A stretch of DNA of 64,000 bases. It comes from Rhynchosporium graminicola. Lineage: Eukaryota; Ascomycota; Leotiomycetes; Helotiales; Ploettnerulaceae. Below the pieces are notes generated by a model. That model was not told where the DNA came from. It made no database searches and saw only the letters and a list, made by a program, of their open reading frames with translations. This document shows, one piece after another, positions 34,353-45,656 of this stretch. Numbering within the stretch: the first letter of the stretch is position 1; every line of letters starts with the position of its first letter. The stretch is taken from positions 1 to 64,000 of the forward strand of contig FJUW01000084.1 of assembly GCA_900074885.1 (NCBI GenBank), read 5' to 3'. The position numbers and the translations under genes were made by a program.

Positions 34353-35248
34353 AAGAAGCAGGAATTTTACTCTCCGCTCAACTGACGAGGATCAATGTTG
34401 GGAATGATTTAAGAAATCATGGTCAGTCGTCCTGTAGCCCTTTGACCTTGTAGCTGGTGTTTCTGTAAGGTTCCAAGGCCTGTACTGCGGCATCTGATTC
34501 GCTTACGATTTGCTGCTCCCCCCCCTAGCCTGCGGTCGTCTTCAACCCGATAAGGCTCACCGAGTAAGGCAGTATGCACCCATTCAACAACTGTGTCTAT
34601 TTTAAGCGATCATCAAATCGGAGGTCTCCAGCTTAGTCGAAATCGTAGATCGATCATTCATTGACGCCCGACAGGCTCTCAAAGGCAGACAGAAACATAG
34701 TCGCATGGCGAATTTTCTCAAGCGACTACGTCTGTTTTCACATATCAGATTCATCAGTTCATGCAGTATATATTGAAAAACTCTTCTTCTCGCATTGCAC
34801 AGTGCAATGCTACCAAATGAGAAGAAGCCCCTTGCCAGAAGCTTAGAATTTTTCCATTCACTTGACTTCATTTTGCTTATGAATACACGAGTTCAATAAT
34901 CATTGATCAAAAGGTGCAGGATAAAAGAATCTTTCTAAAGCTAGGCGTATACAAAGAAGTATGCCTTATCAACTTTGGCGTCTTGCATCATGCTGTGCGG
35001 CAGAGTCTTGTTGGTTATCGAAAGCTTACGTAGGTGTGCTGCAGCAGGCCACATCAAGGGTCATCATGTGCTTACGCGCTTCGGTCTTGTACCACCCACA
35101 GGCTCTCACTCTCTCACTCTCTCACTCTCTACATAACTATGATGAATACAAGACAATTTGCTTCCAGCTCTAAGGTTTCCTAAATCCCACAGTTCGGACA
35201 CTTTAGGGAAAACACATTTCCTCTTCCCTATATTTCAAACAAAACGAA
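34353..35248. other. intergenic
   Basis: Contains an 8-bp repeat tract at 35103-35130 close upstream of the gene at 35249. No gene is recognised; the minus-strand frame at 34602-34871 lacks any motif. Confidence 0.4.
35103..35130. repeat. (CTCTCACT)n pyrimidine-rich tandem repeat
   Basis: Three copies of an 8-base pyrimidine-rich unit about 120 bp before the ATG at 35249; such CT tracts are common in fungal core promoters and 5' leaders. Confidence 0.75.
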
Positions 35249-35590
35249 ATGTCAGTCTACCACGTATGCAGGGCACGCACTTGCCATTCTGAAGAATTCG
35301 AGACTCTTGGCAAGTTTATCGAACACTTGCGCAGTCAACATGTGCCAGGCATAATCCGTCCCAACGCGCTGGGAATCATAGACCGTCATGGACATGTTTG
35401 GTATTGCTTCCAATGCGAGGGCAGAGGGGGGAAGGATCATAGAAGCTTTCAAACCGATAACGCTATGTGGGATCACCTCAAATCCAAGCATGATCATCAG
35501 ATCGATAGCGATTCCTACTCTCTGAAACGAGTTTTGGGAGGATATTCTAGATGTAAGTCTACTTTGATTTCAGCTGGATATCAACCTTAG
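35249..35590 (+). CDS. small zinc-finger-like protein
   Basis: The 113-residue frame starts at ATG 35249 in good context (AAACGAAATG). It has two possible C2H2-like modules: CRARTC ... FIEHLRSQH (residues 7-31) and WYCFQCEGRGG ... MWDHLKSKHDH (residues about 51-83), the second with the canonical C-x2-C and H-x4-H ends. The C-terminal 25 residues are non-descript. A GTAAGT at about 35552 could start an intron, so the true C-terminus may differ. DNA binding or a ubiquitin-like adaptor role is possible but not shown. Confidence 0.5.
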   Translation: MSVYHVCRARTCHSEEFETLGKFIEHLRSQHVPGIIRPNALGIIDRHGHVWYCFQCEGRGGKDHRSFQTDNAMWDHLKSKHDHQIDSDSYSLKRVLGGYSRCKSTLISAGYQP

Positions 35591-35978
35591 TAACACATTT
35601 CAAGGAGACTCTGTCACGGTATTGATAAGCCTTGTTTTTGTGATCGGGAATTTCTGGGTGGATGACTTCACATTATCGGTGTTGAGGTGTGTATCGGAAG
35701 ATTGGACTATGAGTAATTCTATCTTTCGTATCCTGAGCATGGAAAGATGCGAAGTGGATATCTTGGAGATACTTCCAAAGTTTGAATGTCTGCGAAAGAG
35801 CGTCGCCGGAATATGAAATGCTTTCCCGAAGCTCCAAAGAGCTTTCATACGCGGAATCTCTGTACACAAAATCGTACTTCGGTATCAAAAGAAAATCTGT
35901 GATAGTGTATGCTACATTGGCTTTCCTCTCCTAGTGAACAAAAGACTGTACGTTATAATACTAGCAACGATGTTCAAT
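35591..35978. other. intergenic
   Basis: Weak open frames on both strands, none with a motif. Confidence 0.4.
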
Positions 35979-36646
35979 CTAGTCCGAGTCATAATAGAAA
36001 TCTGAATCTTCCTCCTCTGTTGTCACATCTTCTGAGTCTTCTGTTGCCAGCTTATCGAGATCCGTCCTTTCCCATTTGTCCAAGGCAATTCTTTGCTTCG
36101 CCGACACGACGAACCGTTCCTCGTACGCAGCTCGCACTACAGTCCTTGCCCTCCATTTAAAAGTCGCCGGATGGGATACAAGATACAAGACCGCATCGAA
36201 GATCTTGGCGCTATCTTTGACCTCATCCACAAACTCTCCTAGCACAATCAAGTACAATAACTTGAAAGCTGAGTCGCGCGGCTTTGCCTTGATACCTTTG
36301 ACGGTGTATCGATCCTCATCATAGTCGCTAAAACCGGACTTCAGATCGCTGAGGATTTCATTCATGGCTTGCCCGCCGAGGACGTCGACATGGAGGAAGT
36401 GATAGGTATCGCAGAGAGTATGGTACTGAGAGAGCTCTGTTGGGAGAGCACGGAAGCAGTGGCGGTAACCAGACTCAACTCCTTTGAGAGCTATATCGAA
36501 GAGAGGAATTGATTCATGGACAAGCTCTTTTGATTGTGGTTGGGCGATGCCTTGAAAGTTGACGAAGGATGATAGGTATGGGATTTTCGTGACGTTAACA
36601 TCGTAATTCACGCCCCCGATCGTGATAGCCGTCTTTGGAATGGATG
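35979..36646 (-). CDS. BTB/POZ-family-like conserved fungal protein, 3' exon
   Basis: The last exon is clear: it begins after a TTGCAG acceptor at 36647 and reads SIPKTAITIGGVNYDVNVTK, then YLSSFVNFQ, IPLFDIALKGVESGYRHCFR, LSQYHTLCDTYHFLHVDVLGG, KLLYLIVLGEF and TFKWRARTVVRAAYEERFV, ending in an acidic tail (EDSEDVTTEEEDSDF). This matches my memory of a large, lineage-expanded family in ascomycetes with a BTB-like fold of degenerate type; the function is unknown. The frame needs an upstream exon contributing one base of a split codon, and I could not find it with confidence. ATG 36611 is an alternative internal start. So the 5' end is open. Confidence 0.55.
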
Positions 36647-37856
36647 CTGCAATTGACGAAGACTATATTGGAGCATCAATCAGTTTGCGTTCCAGTTGTG
36701 GGGATCACGCTAACCTTCGACATTCTGAGTTTTCCAATCGAGGTGAAGGCTTTGCACGCGAGAGAATATTAGGGAGCTCTCAATATTTAATTCAGCGTTC
36801 TCTCCAAAAGAACTCCTAGGAGCCTGCGTGTCACTGGGCCATTGGACCACAGTGTTGCACAACGCCATGCAGGGGAACGCTCCGTTTGCACATCACATCA
36901 CATCCTAGTATTTTGACAGAAACCTTGACACAGACCGCATATCCCTTGGTGAAACATACAATCTAGGTATGGAATCTTGGTGCCCTGAAATGTTTTTGTT
37001 GTAGCATTTTCAATTACTGATTTGCTGTAAGTAGTCGTCAGCATCACGAGTATGGTGAGGTGCATGAGAGATAGGATTTTAATTTGACAAAATCACGCGG
37101 CCACACCTTGCAGTGGTTCACAAGGAACTCATCTCGCGAGACGAACTCCGTAGCATAGCAAATATGAAGAAGGAAAAAGGTATTTGTAGAATATAATGCC
37201 GTCAAGGAGCCCTTTTAGAGACCGAGAGAGAAAAAAATGACTCTAAAGCTGTTCTGTTCTTTCCTGCCACGCTGGAAAATTAACATGTACCACATGAATT
37301 AGCTTTCCAGATGTTGACATTCGGATATTTTCGAGATATTGGGGAGCGAGACCAAAAGTCTTAACTGCCAGTGACCAGGCCTCGGTAGTTGATTCGGCGT
37401 TCGGTATTCGTCGTACCTTGATGGTCGTCCTCTGAAATAAGTTCATCCCGATTCATAATCAAGCTGTACACAAATAGAACCATCAACTGAAATATATCTC
37501 TCAGGGGCTTCTCTCGAAAGAGTAAGGCTACAAGTATTTGATAGTAGAATAATGAATAATTCCAGATCATGAACGTCAAGTCTCGAAAGGGGTCCTCTCT
37601 AGCCTGTCGCTTAGCCTCTTATTTCAAATACCTGCATACACTATCTCATATACGGACTAGCAGCGGGAACTAAAACGGAGCTCGACCTCGGGATGATCGC
37701 TGACGTTAAGGCGTGGTGGGGTGGTGGGGTTAAATTCAATGGTACATAAGAACCCCTCATTGCACCATCAACAACATCATATTCTTACTTCTACATCTCA
37801 TTCATCCATTCAATCAACTCAATTCCCACAATATCTTCACCCTACAAATCGCAAAT
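36647..37856. other. intergenic; 5' exon of the BTB-like gene and promoter of the peroxiredoxin
   Basis: The missing first exon of the gene ending at 35979 should lie in 36650-36800. The last 120 bases before 37857 are rich in C, T and A with few G, typical of a strongly expressed fungal gene's leader. Confidence 0.4.
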
Positions 37857-38494
37857 ATGGTCAAAGTCGGGGATAGCATCCCAAGCATCAACCTCGTTGA
37901 GGGAGCTCCAGACGCAACCGTTGATCTCTCTCAGGAGCTTGCTTCCGGCTCTGGTATTATCATTGGTGTCCCAGCCGCTTTCAGTAAGTTTGCTTCGATT
38001 CAGGGATATATGAAGAGAATGGGTTCTACTTGTGGTCTCGCTGCCAGAGACATTGAAGCCTCAATTGAAACGCTTGGACAAATGCTGACAGGCTTTAAGG
38101 CCCTACCTGCTCAGATTCCCACATCCCAGAATTTCTGGCCCACCCAAAGCTCAAGAGCGCCGGAAAGGTGTTCGTCGTCTCTGTCAATGATGCATTTGTG
38201 TACGTTCTCTCAATTGCCCTGCTTGATTGATCAGAAGTCTAACATGCAGATAGTATGAAGGCATGGGGCAAGTCCCTCGACAAGGACGCTTCTTCAGGCG
38301 TCAGATTCCTCGGTGACCCAGCTGGAAAGTTCACCCGCGCTCTCGATCTCGAATTTGAGGCAGCTCCTCTCCTCGGCACAAACAGAAGCAAGAGATACGC
38401 CATCGTTGTGGAGGGAGGAAAGGTTAAGAGCATCAATGTTGAGCCCGATAACATCGGTACTGCAGTCTCCACTGCTGAGAAGGTCCTCGGATAG
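37857..38494 (+). CDS. peroxiredoxin, PMP20/AHP1 (Prx5) type
   Basis: Exons 37857-37983, 38100-38199 and 38254-38494 encode 155 residues. The splices join GIIIGVPAAFS to PTCSDSHIPEFLAHPKL, placing the peroxidatic cysteine at residue 46 within P-x-T-x2-C-like context. Then come KVFVVSVNDAFVMKAWG, RFLGDPAGKFTRALDL and SKRYAIVVEGGKV, all standard for this group. It reduces hydrogen peroxide and alkyl hydroperoxides. Cys46 is the only cysteine, so it should work as a 1-Cys enzyme needing an external thiol. There is no peroxisomal SKL-type C-terminus (it ends KVLG), so it is probably cytosolic. Intron 1 (116 nt) uses an AAG acceptor 8 nt past a CAG; intron 2 is 54 nt. Confidence 0.92.
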
Positions 38495-38812
38495 ATGGGT
38501 GTCACAGGTGGTTATAATGAATCAAGTCATGAGCACATGAACAAAATATAATTATGCGTATGATTTATAGTCCCGTTGCCATCGGATTTGTGCTCGCTCT
38601 GTGTTTGCTTCGTACAAGCGTACTCTTCTCGACCTTTGATTCGTTCTCAAGTTCCTAATCCCGGAAGTCAATTACCCTGTCCATTTTCTTTTCAAAACCA
38701 ATCCTCAATCCCATGACTGCCCATAACTGGAGCATTTCTTTAATGATACATGAACAGTGAGGCTGCTTGGTCGACGCTTTATACGACGCGATAATATTTG
38801 TATCGACACAAC
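38495..38812. other. convergent intergenic region
   Basis: The 3' flanks of the peroxiredoxin (plus) and the broken dehydrogenase (minus) meet here. Nothing else is seen. Confidence 0.5.
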
Positions 38813-39875
38813 TTAAGCATCTTCCTCACGATTTCTCGCGATGCGTCTGATCTCGCCATCAATTTGTTTCCAAACATCTTCAACTAGTCCGCGAGCCCTA
38901 TACTCTGCCAAATACTTCCGAGAAGCAGCAGAACCACTTTCACAATCCGAACTAAGGGAATACACACCACTTCCCAGCTTTCCATTCGAGCCCTCAGCTA
39001 TCTCTCCTTCCTCCACTCTCACACCATCGGCCCCTTTCCCACTCAACTTTGGGGCATATCGCGCACTAGTCGCCATAAACAGATGTCTCTCCCCACACTC
39101 CTCCAACGGTATACAAATCCACCACCCAAAAAAAAACAGCCAAGCTCTCAAAACCACACCAATAATCCCAAGATCATGATCTATAAGCGGCGTCCTCACT
39201 GTCCCCGGATAATCATGGATGAAGCTGACCTCAGGCGCCATTTTCGCCAGTGCTTCTATACTGAGCGTTATCACTGCAATTGAATGAGCGCGCATTTTGA
39301 TCAGAGAGAGATGACGAGCAGGATAGTCATCTTGATAGACCCGGCCTTCGCGACCACCGCCTGCGACGGTGATGATGCGCCGAAGTGCAGGTGCGGTTTT
39401 GATGATAGGTAAGAGGTTTTGGATAAATCGAGCGCGAGAGTAGAGCATTAAAGCTGAAAGCAAGAGGAGTCCCTCAGAAGTTTCTATGCATCAGAACTCA
39501 GCAAGATGCCCCGTCCGATCTAACACTTATGAATGTCTCATACCTGCACCATCAATACTCGGGAACCCCGCACTCAAAAGCAGGAGGTTCACAAATTTCT
39601 CCTCCCTCTTAAGTTCTTCACAGACTTATATCTGCCGCGATGAAAGTGTACTCTCCTTCGGGATTGAGTATGCGACATTCTGATATGATGCGCTCGGCTG
39701 CACTTTGTGAACGACCGATTATATATGCGCGTGGTCGAAGGGTGTACCGAGCGAATTTATTCACTGTAATCTCGCCGATACCACTTGTTCCGCCGATGAA
39801 TATCGCGACAAGACCGGCTGGGAGAGCGCTGGAGATCTGCTGGTTTGAGGCCAGAATGGTGGAGAGATTCACCAT
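38813..39875 (-). pseudogene. short-chain dehydrogenase gene with an internal frameshifting deletion
   Basis: Exon 1 starts at ATG 39875 (MVNLSTILASNQQI) and has the cofactor motif AIFIGGTSGIGEITVNKFA and IIGRSQSAAERII. The frame then reaches a stop just after IAADISL (about 39620). In another frame the expected continuation is present at once: VCEELKREEKFVNLLLLSAGF. A few residues between ADISL and VCEEL are missing, so a small deletion not divisible by three broke the gene. A 60-nt intron (39543-39484) joins GA to ETSEGLLLLSALMLYSRARF, and exon 2 runs intact to 38813 with RIITVAGGGREG. It resembles fungal SDRs annotated near specialised-metabolism genes. The product must be truncated unless the deletion is a sequencing artefact. 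Confidence 0.7.
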
Positions 39876-40309
39876 GATTTGAGTTGAGCGAGTTTGCAGA
39901 TACTGTTTGAGATGTTGATGATGGGAATGACCTGACTTTATACAAGTGATCATGTTTGTGTCTGAACAGGTGAGGCTCGAGATACGTATGCATAACCTCG
40001 GGCCGTGGCTTACTCTGCTTACGCCTGTGGTTGAAAGCCCCGGTATGAAGTGCTGAACCCCCGGCGTTCGCTGGCCTGAATACACTAAGTGCAGAATCGG
40101 TGTTCACAACAGACGAATTATTATGTCTCGTATCGAACAACTCCAAGGGACGTAGAATCAGAGCACTTAGTGTATTTAGCCGACGGTCTGATGTTAATCA
40201 AAGTATCATCGACGGTTGTTTTGTTCCGCCGAGTCGGGCCAACTTGTCGACAGGCATTCAAGAATTACAAAAACATGCTCACATACGAGCCATTGACTTA
40301 TGGATGGAG
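39876..40309. other. intergenic
   Basis: The upstream side of the broken dehydrogenase gene. Plus-strand frames at 40089-40511 overlap the oxygenase fragment and have no motif of their own. Confidence 0.4.
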
Positions 40310-40727
40310 TCGCAATAATATAGTAGACTTCATCTCAGTAGGAATCCATACCTTACTTCGTCCTCGAATCTATCATCGCCTCTCTCATTGGTTCATACCT
40401 TCTAATAGCTGGATAGGGGATTCTTCTGCACATGCGCATCCATCTCGCTCTTCAAATCCAAGCAAAGAAGCGTTTTGGTACGTCGAAACTTTCTGGGGGA
40501 AGCTCTTCTGACATTCCGTGGCCTTGAAGGAAGAAGGAACCGCAACTGGTGCTTGCTGAGTTTAATTCTTGAGCTAGAGCGGCTCGTGTTATTTGGTCAT
40601 GGTCGTCGATTTTGGTAATGTCGATAGTTGCGATGGCCGTATTCGGATGCTCGGATTTTGTGGCTTCGCGATAGGTGGAGGTTGATGCTGAATGGTAGAA
40701 GACGCAGTCGTCGTTTTTGGCTCTCAA
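40310..40727 (-). pseudogene. N-terminal fragment of a 2-oxoglutarate/Fe(II) oxygenase
   Basis: The minus strand reads IATIDITKIDD, then RAALAQELNSASTSCGSFFL, GHGMSEEL and ESFDVPKRFFA, the conserved non-haem dioxygenase N-terminal domain (DIOX_N). After FFAW the frame breaks at a stop near 40452, while EMDAHVQKNP follows in another frame, so a frameshift is likely. There is no ATG at the start of the open stretch and no catalytic C-terminal domain follows downstream. It is a truncated copy, distinct in sequence from the larger oxygenase pseudogene just upstream at 41040-42047. Confidence 0.6.
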
Positions 40728-41039
40728 GTGTTGCTAGCGATGATGTATATGAAGTTTTGGAAACTCACTTAGAAGTGGCTTCGGGTGAGCTCTTACGTTG
40801 TCGTCTGGAAGCATGGCAAGAGACTTGAGGTCTTCAGCTATAGTTTACAAGAATATTTCCGGGGAGGGGAGGCAAAGGTGGTGGAGATAAACAACTTAGA
40901 TACAGCGTAAATTTAATGACTTAACCCGTGGTATGCATGGCCTTGACTCTCGAATCTACCCACTCCTTACAAGAAGTCAGTTCATATTTCTTCGGCTGTT
41001 CCTCATCTACACAGTTATCAAGAAAAGTACACGTCTCAT

Positions 41040-42047
41040 TCAAATTAAGACCAAAAAACAGTGGCATCGAAACCCTCTCCTTCCCCTCAAATTTCTCGCT
41101 CGATGTACAGTACCAATGTACTGATCATTTGTGGCTCTCGAGAGATAATCCCCAAAATTGACGACAAATGTCCCCTCTATGAGAGCAGCATCGATCCACT
41201 CTCCTTCGCGATTGAGAACTTGCAAGCCACCGTTCGAATATTGCCAGAGAATGACGAAGAGTTGAAAGTCGGTGTGAGAGCCGATGCTGGTTTGTGATTC
41301 AGATCCGGGCTCTGAAGGTCGGATGGGTGGGTAGTAATTGAGTCCTACACCGGCATCATGGTAGGTAATTCTAGAGTCTATGTGATCTTCTGGGAGGGAT
41401 AGAGCAATTGCGAATGATCAAGTGATATGTCTTGCGAGGCTTAAGCTCTCTCTCCTTTAACTAATGATATTTCCTTTCAGATTGGGAAGGTTTGCTGTTT
41501 GACCCCAGCAGAATTCATCCGTGACTAAATTCTCGCGGATCTCAGCTGGAATGGCTTCAAGATTCTCCGAAACGGCTAGATCATAGATAGGGTTATATCT
41601 GAAAAAGAAAGACTCTCGCACATCGATTTTCTCAGCTTGATTAACGCCCTAGGTCCTAGGCACGTTCTGTCCGTTCAAATAAGGTGATAGCTTAGCGGTG
41701 ACTTTCTGCTTGATATACTGTGATTATTTGGAAAATTCGAGCGTCGAGTCGTAAGCTGCCTTAATGATTGACTCAGAGACAACGTGATTTTTAACATAAA
41801 AGAATCCGTTATTGGTTGCCGCTTGACGTATTTGGATAGCGACAGCTTTTCGCTCTTCCAACAAGTCGCTATAGATGCCAGAGATGTCGATCATAGGAAT
41901 TTCGTCAGGACGAGCATCTCTTAGAGGTGTAGTTTTAACTTGTCGATACGCGGGACCGTTTGCTGAACTTATCTACAGTAGATTATATTTCCCAGATGAA
42001 GCTTCTACAACAGAACTAGATGTAATCGACTCTTGGACGCTTGCCAT
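41040..42047 (-). pseudogene. 2-oxoglutarate/Fe(II) oxygenase (isopenicillin-N-synthase-like) inactivated by five nonsense codons
   Basis: From ATG 42047 to TGA 41040 a single frame of 336 codons keeps the whole family layout with no insertion or deletion: NGPAYRQVKTTPLRDA, EIPMIDISGIYSDLLEER, NNGFFYVKNHVV (DIOX_N), DVRESFFFRYNPIYD, GLNYYPPIRPSEPGSES, SIGSHTDFQLFVILW with the iron-binding H-x-D, GGLQVLNREGEW and the distal His in GTVHRARN. Five stops interrupt it: TAG at codon 25, TAA at 108, TAG at 133, TAA at 197 and TGA at 210. Each can arise from CAG, CAA, CGA or TGG by one C:G to T:A change. Such enzymes hydroxylate or cyclise small molecules, often in biosynthetic clusters. It cannot be translated to full length. 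The usual R-x-S oxoglutarate site reads R-C-H. Confidence 0.85.
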
Positions 42048-43700
42048 GTTGCGGTCGTGAGGTGAAGATCTATGACAACGACAGTAATCGGTGGATGATA
42101 AGCAGTTACGAAATAGTTGCTCAAGAGGGATTCCTCCACCATAGATCTTTGATTGCAGTGATTTTTCTTGCAGTGACTATCCGGAATGATCCAAAGACCG
42201 ACCGTTCAAGAATTGGTGAGCAAATGTACCTTGTACGCGATTGAAAGTGTCAAATACACCGAGACGGGAACCATGAAAATGACGCCTCGTTTTCAGGTCC
42301 CAAAAAGTTCTCGCGGACATTTCGTAGAAGTTGTAGTTTATCGAAGTGAATTTACCGGATCGTTAGTGCCCAGGGTGTCTGCGGTTAGCCTTTTGTATCT
42401 CCGATTGTCCTCTTGGTAAGTTGTCACAGCGCGTGCGGCATTCGAGGCGACCTCTTACCTATCTGCATCAGCCAAATATCAAGAGAGACACTTACTGGTT
42501 CATGCAGAAGCTTCGAGATTACATGTCGGTAAGTCTCAAGATAGTGGTTGGCAATGTTGAGCTCAATTACTTTCTCAACTCGAGTGGAAGCGAGATTCGC
42601 TTTGGCAGGTTTCTACAGTTGTTTTCGTTAATTTCTTGCGCGAGGGTCACAATTTATACTCATGACATACAATTTAGCCAGATATTGCAGGAGTTAATGC
42701 ATCACCTTGATCTCAACGTTGAGGAGTTCGTGGAGATGTGGCACGGCTATCTCAGCTACGAAAGGGGTCTGGGTTATTTGGGTCCCGATGGGACTAAAAA
42801 GACAACTTTGGCGGGCTTCATAATTGCTGGATAGACGGCCACCAGATATGACCCCTATGGAATCAGGGCTATACCGGGAGCGGAGTCTTCTGAGAGCCCT
42901 TGATTACGAGGCGTTTACCAAGTAGATCCACCACCTACAGAGGAGTTGCTGCGGCTAGCATGGGATCTTGACAGACATGTTTTTCAGCTCTCCTTTCATG
43001 ATCTATCAGCAGGGAATGGTATGACATCTTTCGGTATAGATGGCCATGTTATTGAGATAGCTATGGAAGGAATTCGAGCTGGTCACCTGTTGTGGAGCTG
43101 CTCCTCAAGGAACAAGTCAATTGCCATAATATTACGCATATTTGGCAGTGCATACTTCGCAGATATTCTTTGCGGAAAATGGAAGGATGTACCTTCATCA
43201 ACCCTGGACGAACGACGATCACGGGAGAACATGAGGATGACGCTTGACTTCAGCATTGGGGAACTACAAGTTCTTAATCGCCCTTTCCGCTCCAAAAGGA
43301 CCAGAATTATTCAACAGTAGGCTCTTTTGTTAGACTGCTTTTCGTCTGTTTAAAAGCTTTATTCTGCAACTTCATGGCAGTAGAGTGCTCAGGTAAGCAC
43401 TTTTAGGACGTCTCCAGCCATGCCAAGAAGAAGCGAGCTGTGGACTATCCTGCTCGGGAATCCACCATCCCATTGATTGAGAAGACCGAGCTGATGAGAC
43501 TAAATAGTTCAATCAACATGCAGTATGGTATTGGCAAGCAACACTCCCTATTATGTCGCCATAAAGACATGTGGTCTGCGAGTGAGGAATCTTGTAATGT
43601 AATAATGGACAAGAAGTCATGACATGACGTATAATCACCAATTTGGGAAAGTATTGTGTATAGAGAAGTATCTCTTGATCTGATGTGATAATGGTCACTT
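42048..43700. other. no recognised gene
   Basis: Two plus-strand frames, 42421-42834 and 42946-43320 (137 and 124 residues), follow each other in different phases and look more coding-like than the rest (LMHHLDLNVEEFVEMWHGYL; WKDVPSSTLDERRSRENM). They may be relics of one gene, but I recognise no family. The rest is intergenic, including the upstream region of the dioxygenase pseudogene and the 3' flank of the paraoxonase-like gene. Confidence 0.35.
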
Positions 43701-45065
43701 TTACCTTGACTCACAAATGGTAATGTAGGGCGACATCGCACCACCCATGAAGTATCTCCCTGTCTCAACATCATGAACCGCAACAGTCGATCCAGGCAGA
43801 GTACTTCCGTCATCTTCCATAATCTTCCCAACCTCATAATCCAGCCCGCTTGAAGATGAAGACTTGCTCTCCTCACTATTTCCCCGATTCTTACTAATCC
43901 TCCGAATCCTCAACACCGTACTAGGAGCAATTTTATCGAACGGAGCCTTCGACGTCTCAATCCACCTGTAAGCTTGTGGGATAGCCGCAGCGATGATATC
44001 ACCATTCCTGTCGACCGAAAGATTATCGATTGGTATGCCAGTTTTAATGGTGTGGATGACTTGGAGGTTATGATCAGCAGTGAGCGTGTACACTGATACT
44101 GATCCGTTGATGGTGCTGGGTACGTAGATGACTCCTTCTGGGCCTCTGACAAGACCGTTGGGCATTGCCATATTGATCCCAGGGGAAGCATTCTTGCAGC
44201 GGTCATGGTGGCAGTATGCAACGTTGCCACCACCGATAAGAGGGTCTAGTTTTGAACGCTGGACGTGTTAGCGAAAGTCCGAATAGTTATCTTAAATCAG
44301 ATGGGCACCTACAAGTCCAGCTTTGGCACTTAGATAGTTTGTGAAAACAAAGGTATCCTCAGTAACCCACGCCACTCGATTTGGTGTCTTGATGACATCG
44401 TTGGCGTAGGTCCTCACATGACGCATAGTATCGGTTCCAGGTTTTGTCTGAAATTGCTCAAAGGTAGAATTGGCTCCGACTTTTGAAGCATCGAGAGGTT
44501 TGCCGGTCATAGGGTCAAATGGAGGACGGTGGTTGATCAAAAGGACATGAAGAATATCGGTTTGCTCATCGGCTCGAATGTCGAAGCCGTGCAAGTTCAG
44601 TGTACCGTCTCCATTGATGCCAGAAAAGTTCTCGGTGGACAACCACTTGAGACGTGATGCTAGAGAGCCAGGTCCTCGCGTGTCTAGGACAGCCATTCGA
44701 TCTGTCAAGCCGCGGCCGGTGGCATTGAGATGACCAACACTAAAATGGTAGTTAGCAAACGTCGATTACACATCTTGATGCGGATTAACCAACGCTGGAA
44801 GCCAGTCTACACGACTCTGAGAGCTTGAACAGGCCATATAGAGAAATCCAGTCTTGTCGTGCAACCACATATCCTCACAACCTTCCAATCCCAGATTATC
44901 AATTTTCTCGCATTGTATGTTGGGAAAGTCTTTGAGAAACTGCAATTTGCGGCTATATCCAAGTGCACCGAAGATCAGAGATTTGAGAACAAATTGATAG
45001 AGAATAGCTATAAAGACGACACCAACAATAGATGCTCTTGAGATGAGACGTCCTGAAGTCATCAT
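43701..45065 (-). CDS. paraoxonase/arylesterase-like six-bladed propeller protein
   Basis: Exons 45065-44794, 44739-44313 and 44258-43701 encode 418 residues; both introns are 54 nt with consensus donors (GTTGGT, GTAGGT) and GCTAAC branch sites. An N-terminal hydrophobic anchor (residues 12-33) is followed by the PON-type blocks NLGLEGCEDMWLHDKTGFLY, DWLPAVGHLNATG, LNLHGFDI, HVRTYANDVIKTPNRV, GGGNVAYCHHDRC, MAMPNGLVRGPEGVIYV and a C-terminus GGAMSPYITIC. These enzymes are calcium-dependent lactonases/arylesterases, secreted or membrane-bound. In the family's T-N-D-H motif, where Asn and Asp bind calcium, this protein reads TNYL (Y226, L227), so calcium binding and hydrolysis may be lost. The frame is otherwise intact. 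Confidence 0.85.
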
Positions 45066-45656
45066 GATTAAAGGTCATTTGCTATTTTCGTTCAATTAAC
45101 AGGTAAGAGGTACCATTCGGCCCCTTTGATTATTTTTGATTTGTTCTAGAAGTTCGGATAGTTGTTGTCCATACAATTCCTGGATGGAGAGTCGGATATG
45201 TCTTCTCCACCTGTTTGCCAAGATATACAGACTATGTAACACGCTGCCGAGGTCCTTCGCACGGAATCGAGTATTTCGTCATGAAGCCTTGAGGCCTTGA
45301 GGCACACACACATACCACCTCCGGAGCCACGCATAAGAGGGATGCCGCTTTTGCTCGCTTTTAAGTTGACTGGCCCTAGTAGCAGGTCTGTGTGCTTACA
45401 TCGCGTCTCCTCGTCTAACTGCTCATCTACCCCAGATTCCATAGGTACCTCCGTACCGCGTATCTCCAGCCAATCGCTCTTCCTTCGTTCTCAACCCCAA
45501 CATTCAGGAGCGAGCCTTGGGGCCCCGAATGTACTCATCCTTTGGATTTTCAATCTCAACCACTGGTGCACTGCCTACGACGGACGTAGCATCGTAATTA
45601 TTCCATGTTCATGATGCGCTCCAGAATCTAGAGACCATAAATTTCTAATCACAGAC
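45066..45656. other. intergenic
   Basis: The promoter side of the paraoxonase-like gene and the region before the ABC-transporter remnant. The frames at 45146-45614 have no motif; the N-terminus of the ABC protein is not present in recognisable form. Confidence 0.4.

Noticed and set aside
40310..42047. One dioxygenase gene with its exons in the wrong order
   Set aside because: The upstream relic already contains its own complete N-terminal domain, so the downstream fragment is a second gene.
44740..44793. A shorter 32-nt intron (GTGTAA donor) for the paraoxonase-like gene
   Set aside because: It is too short, and the 54-nt version with GTTGGT restores the conserved WLPA-VGHLNATG junction.
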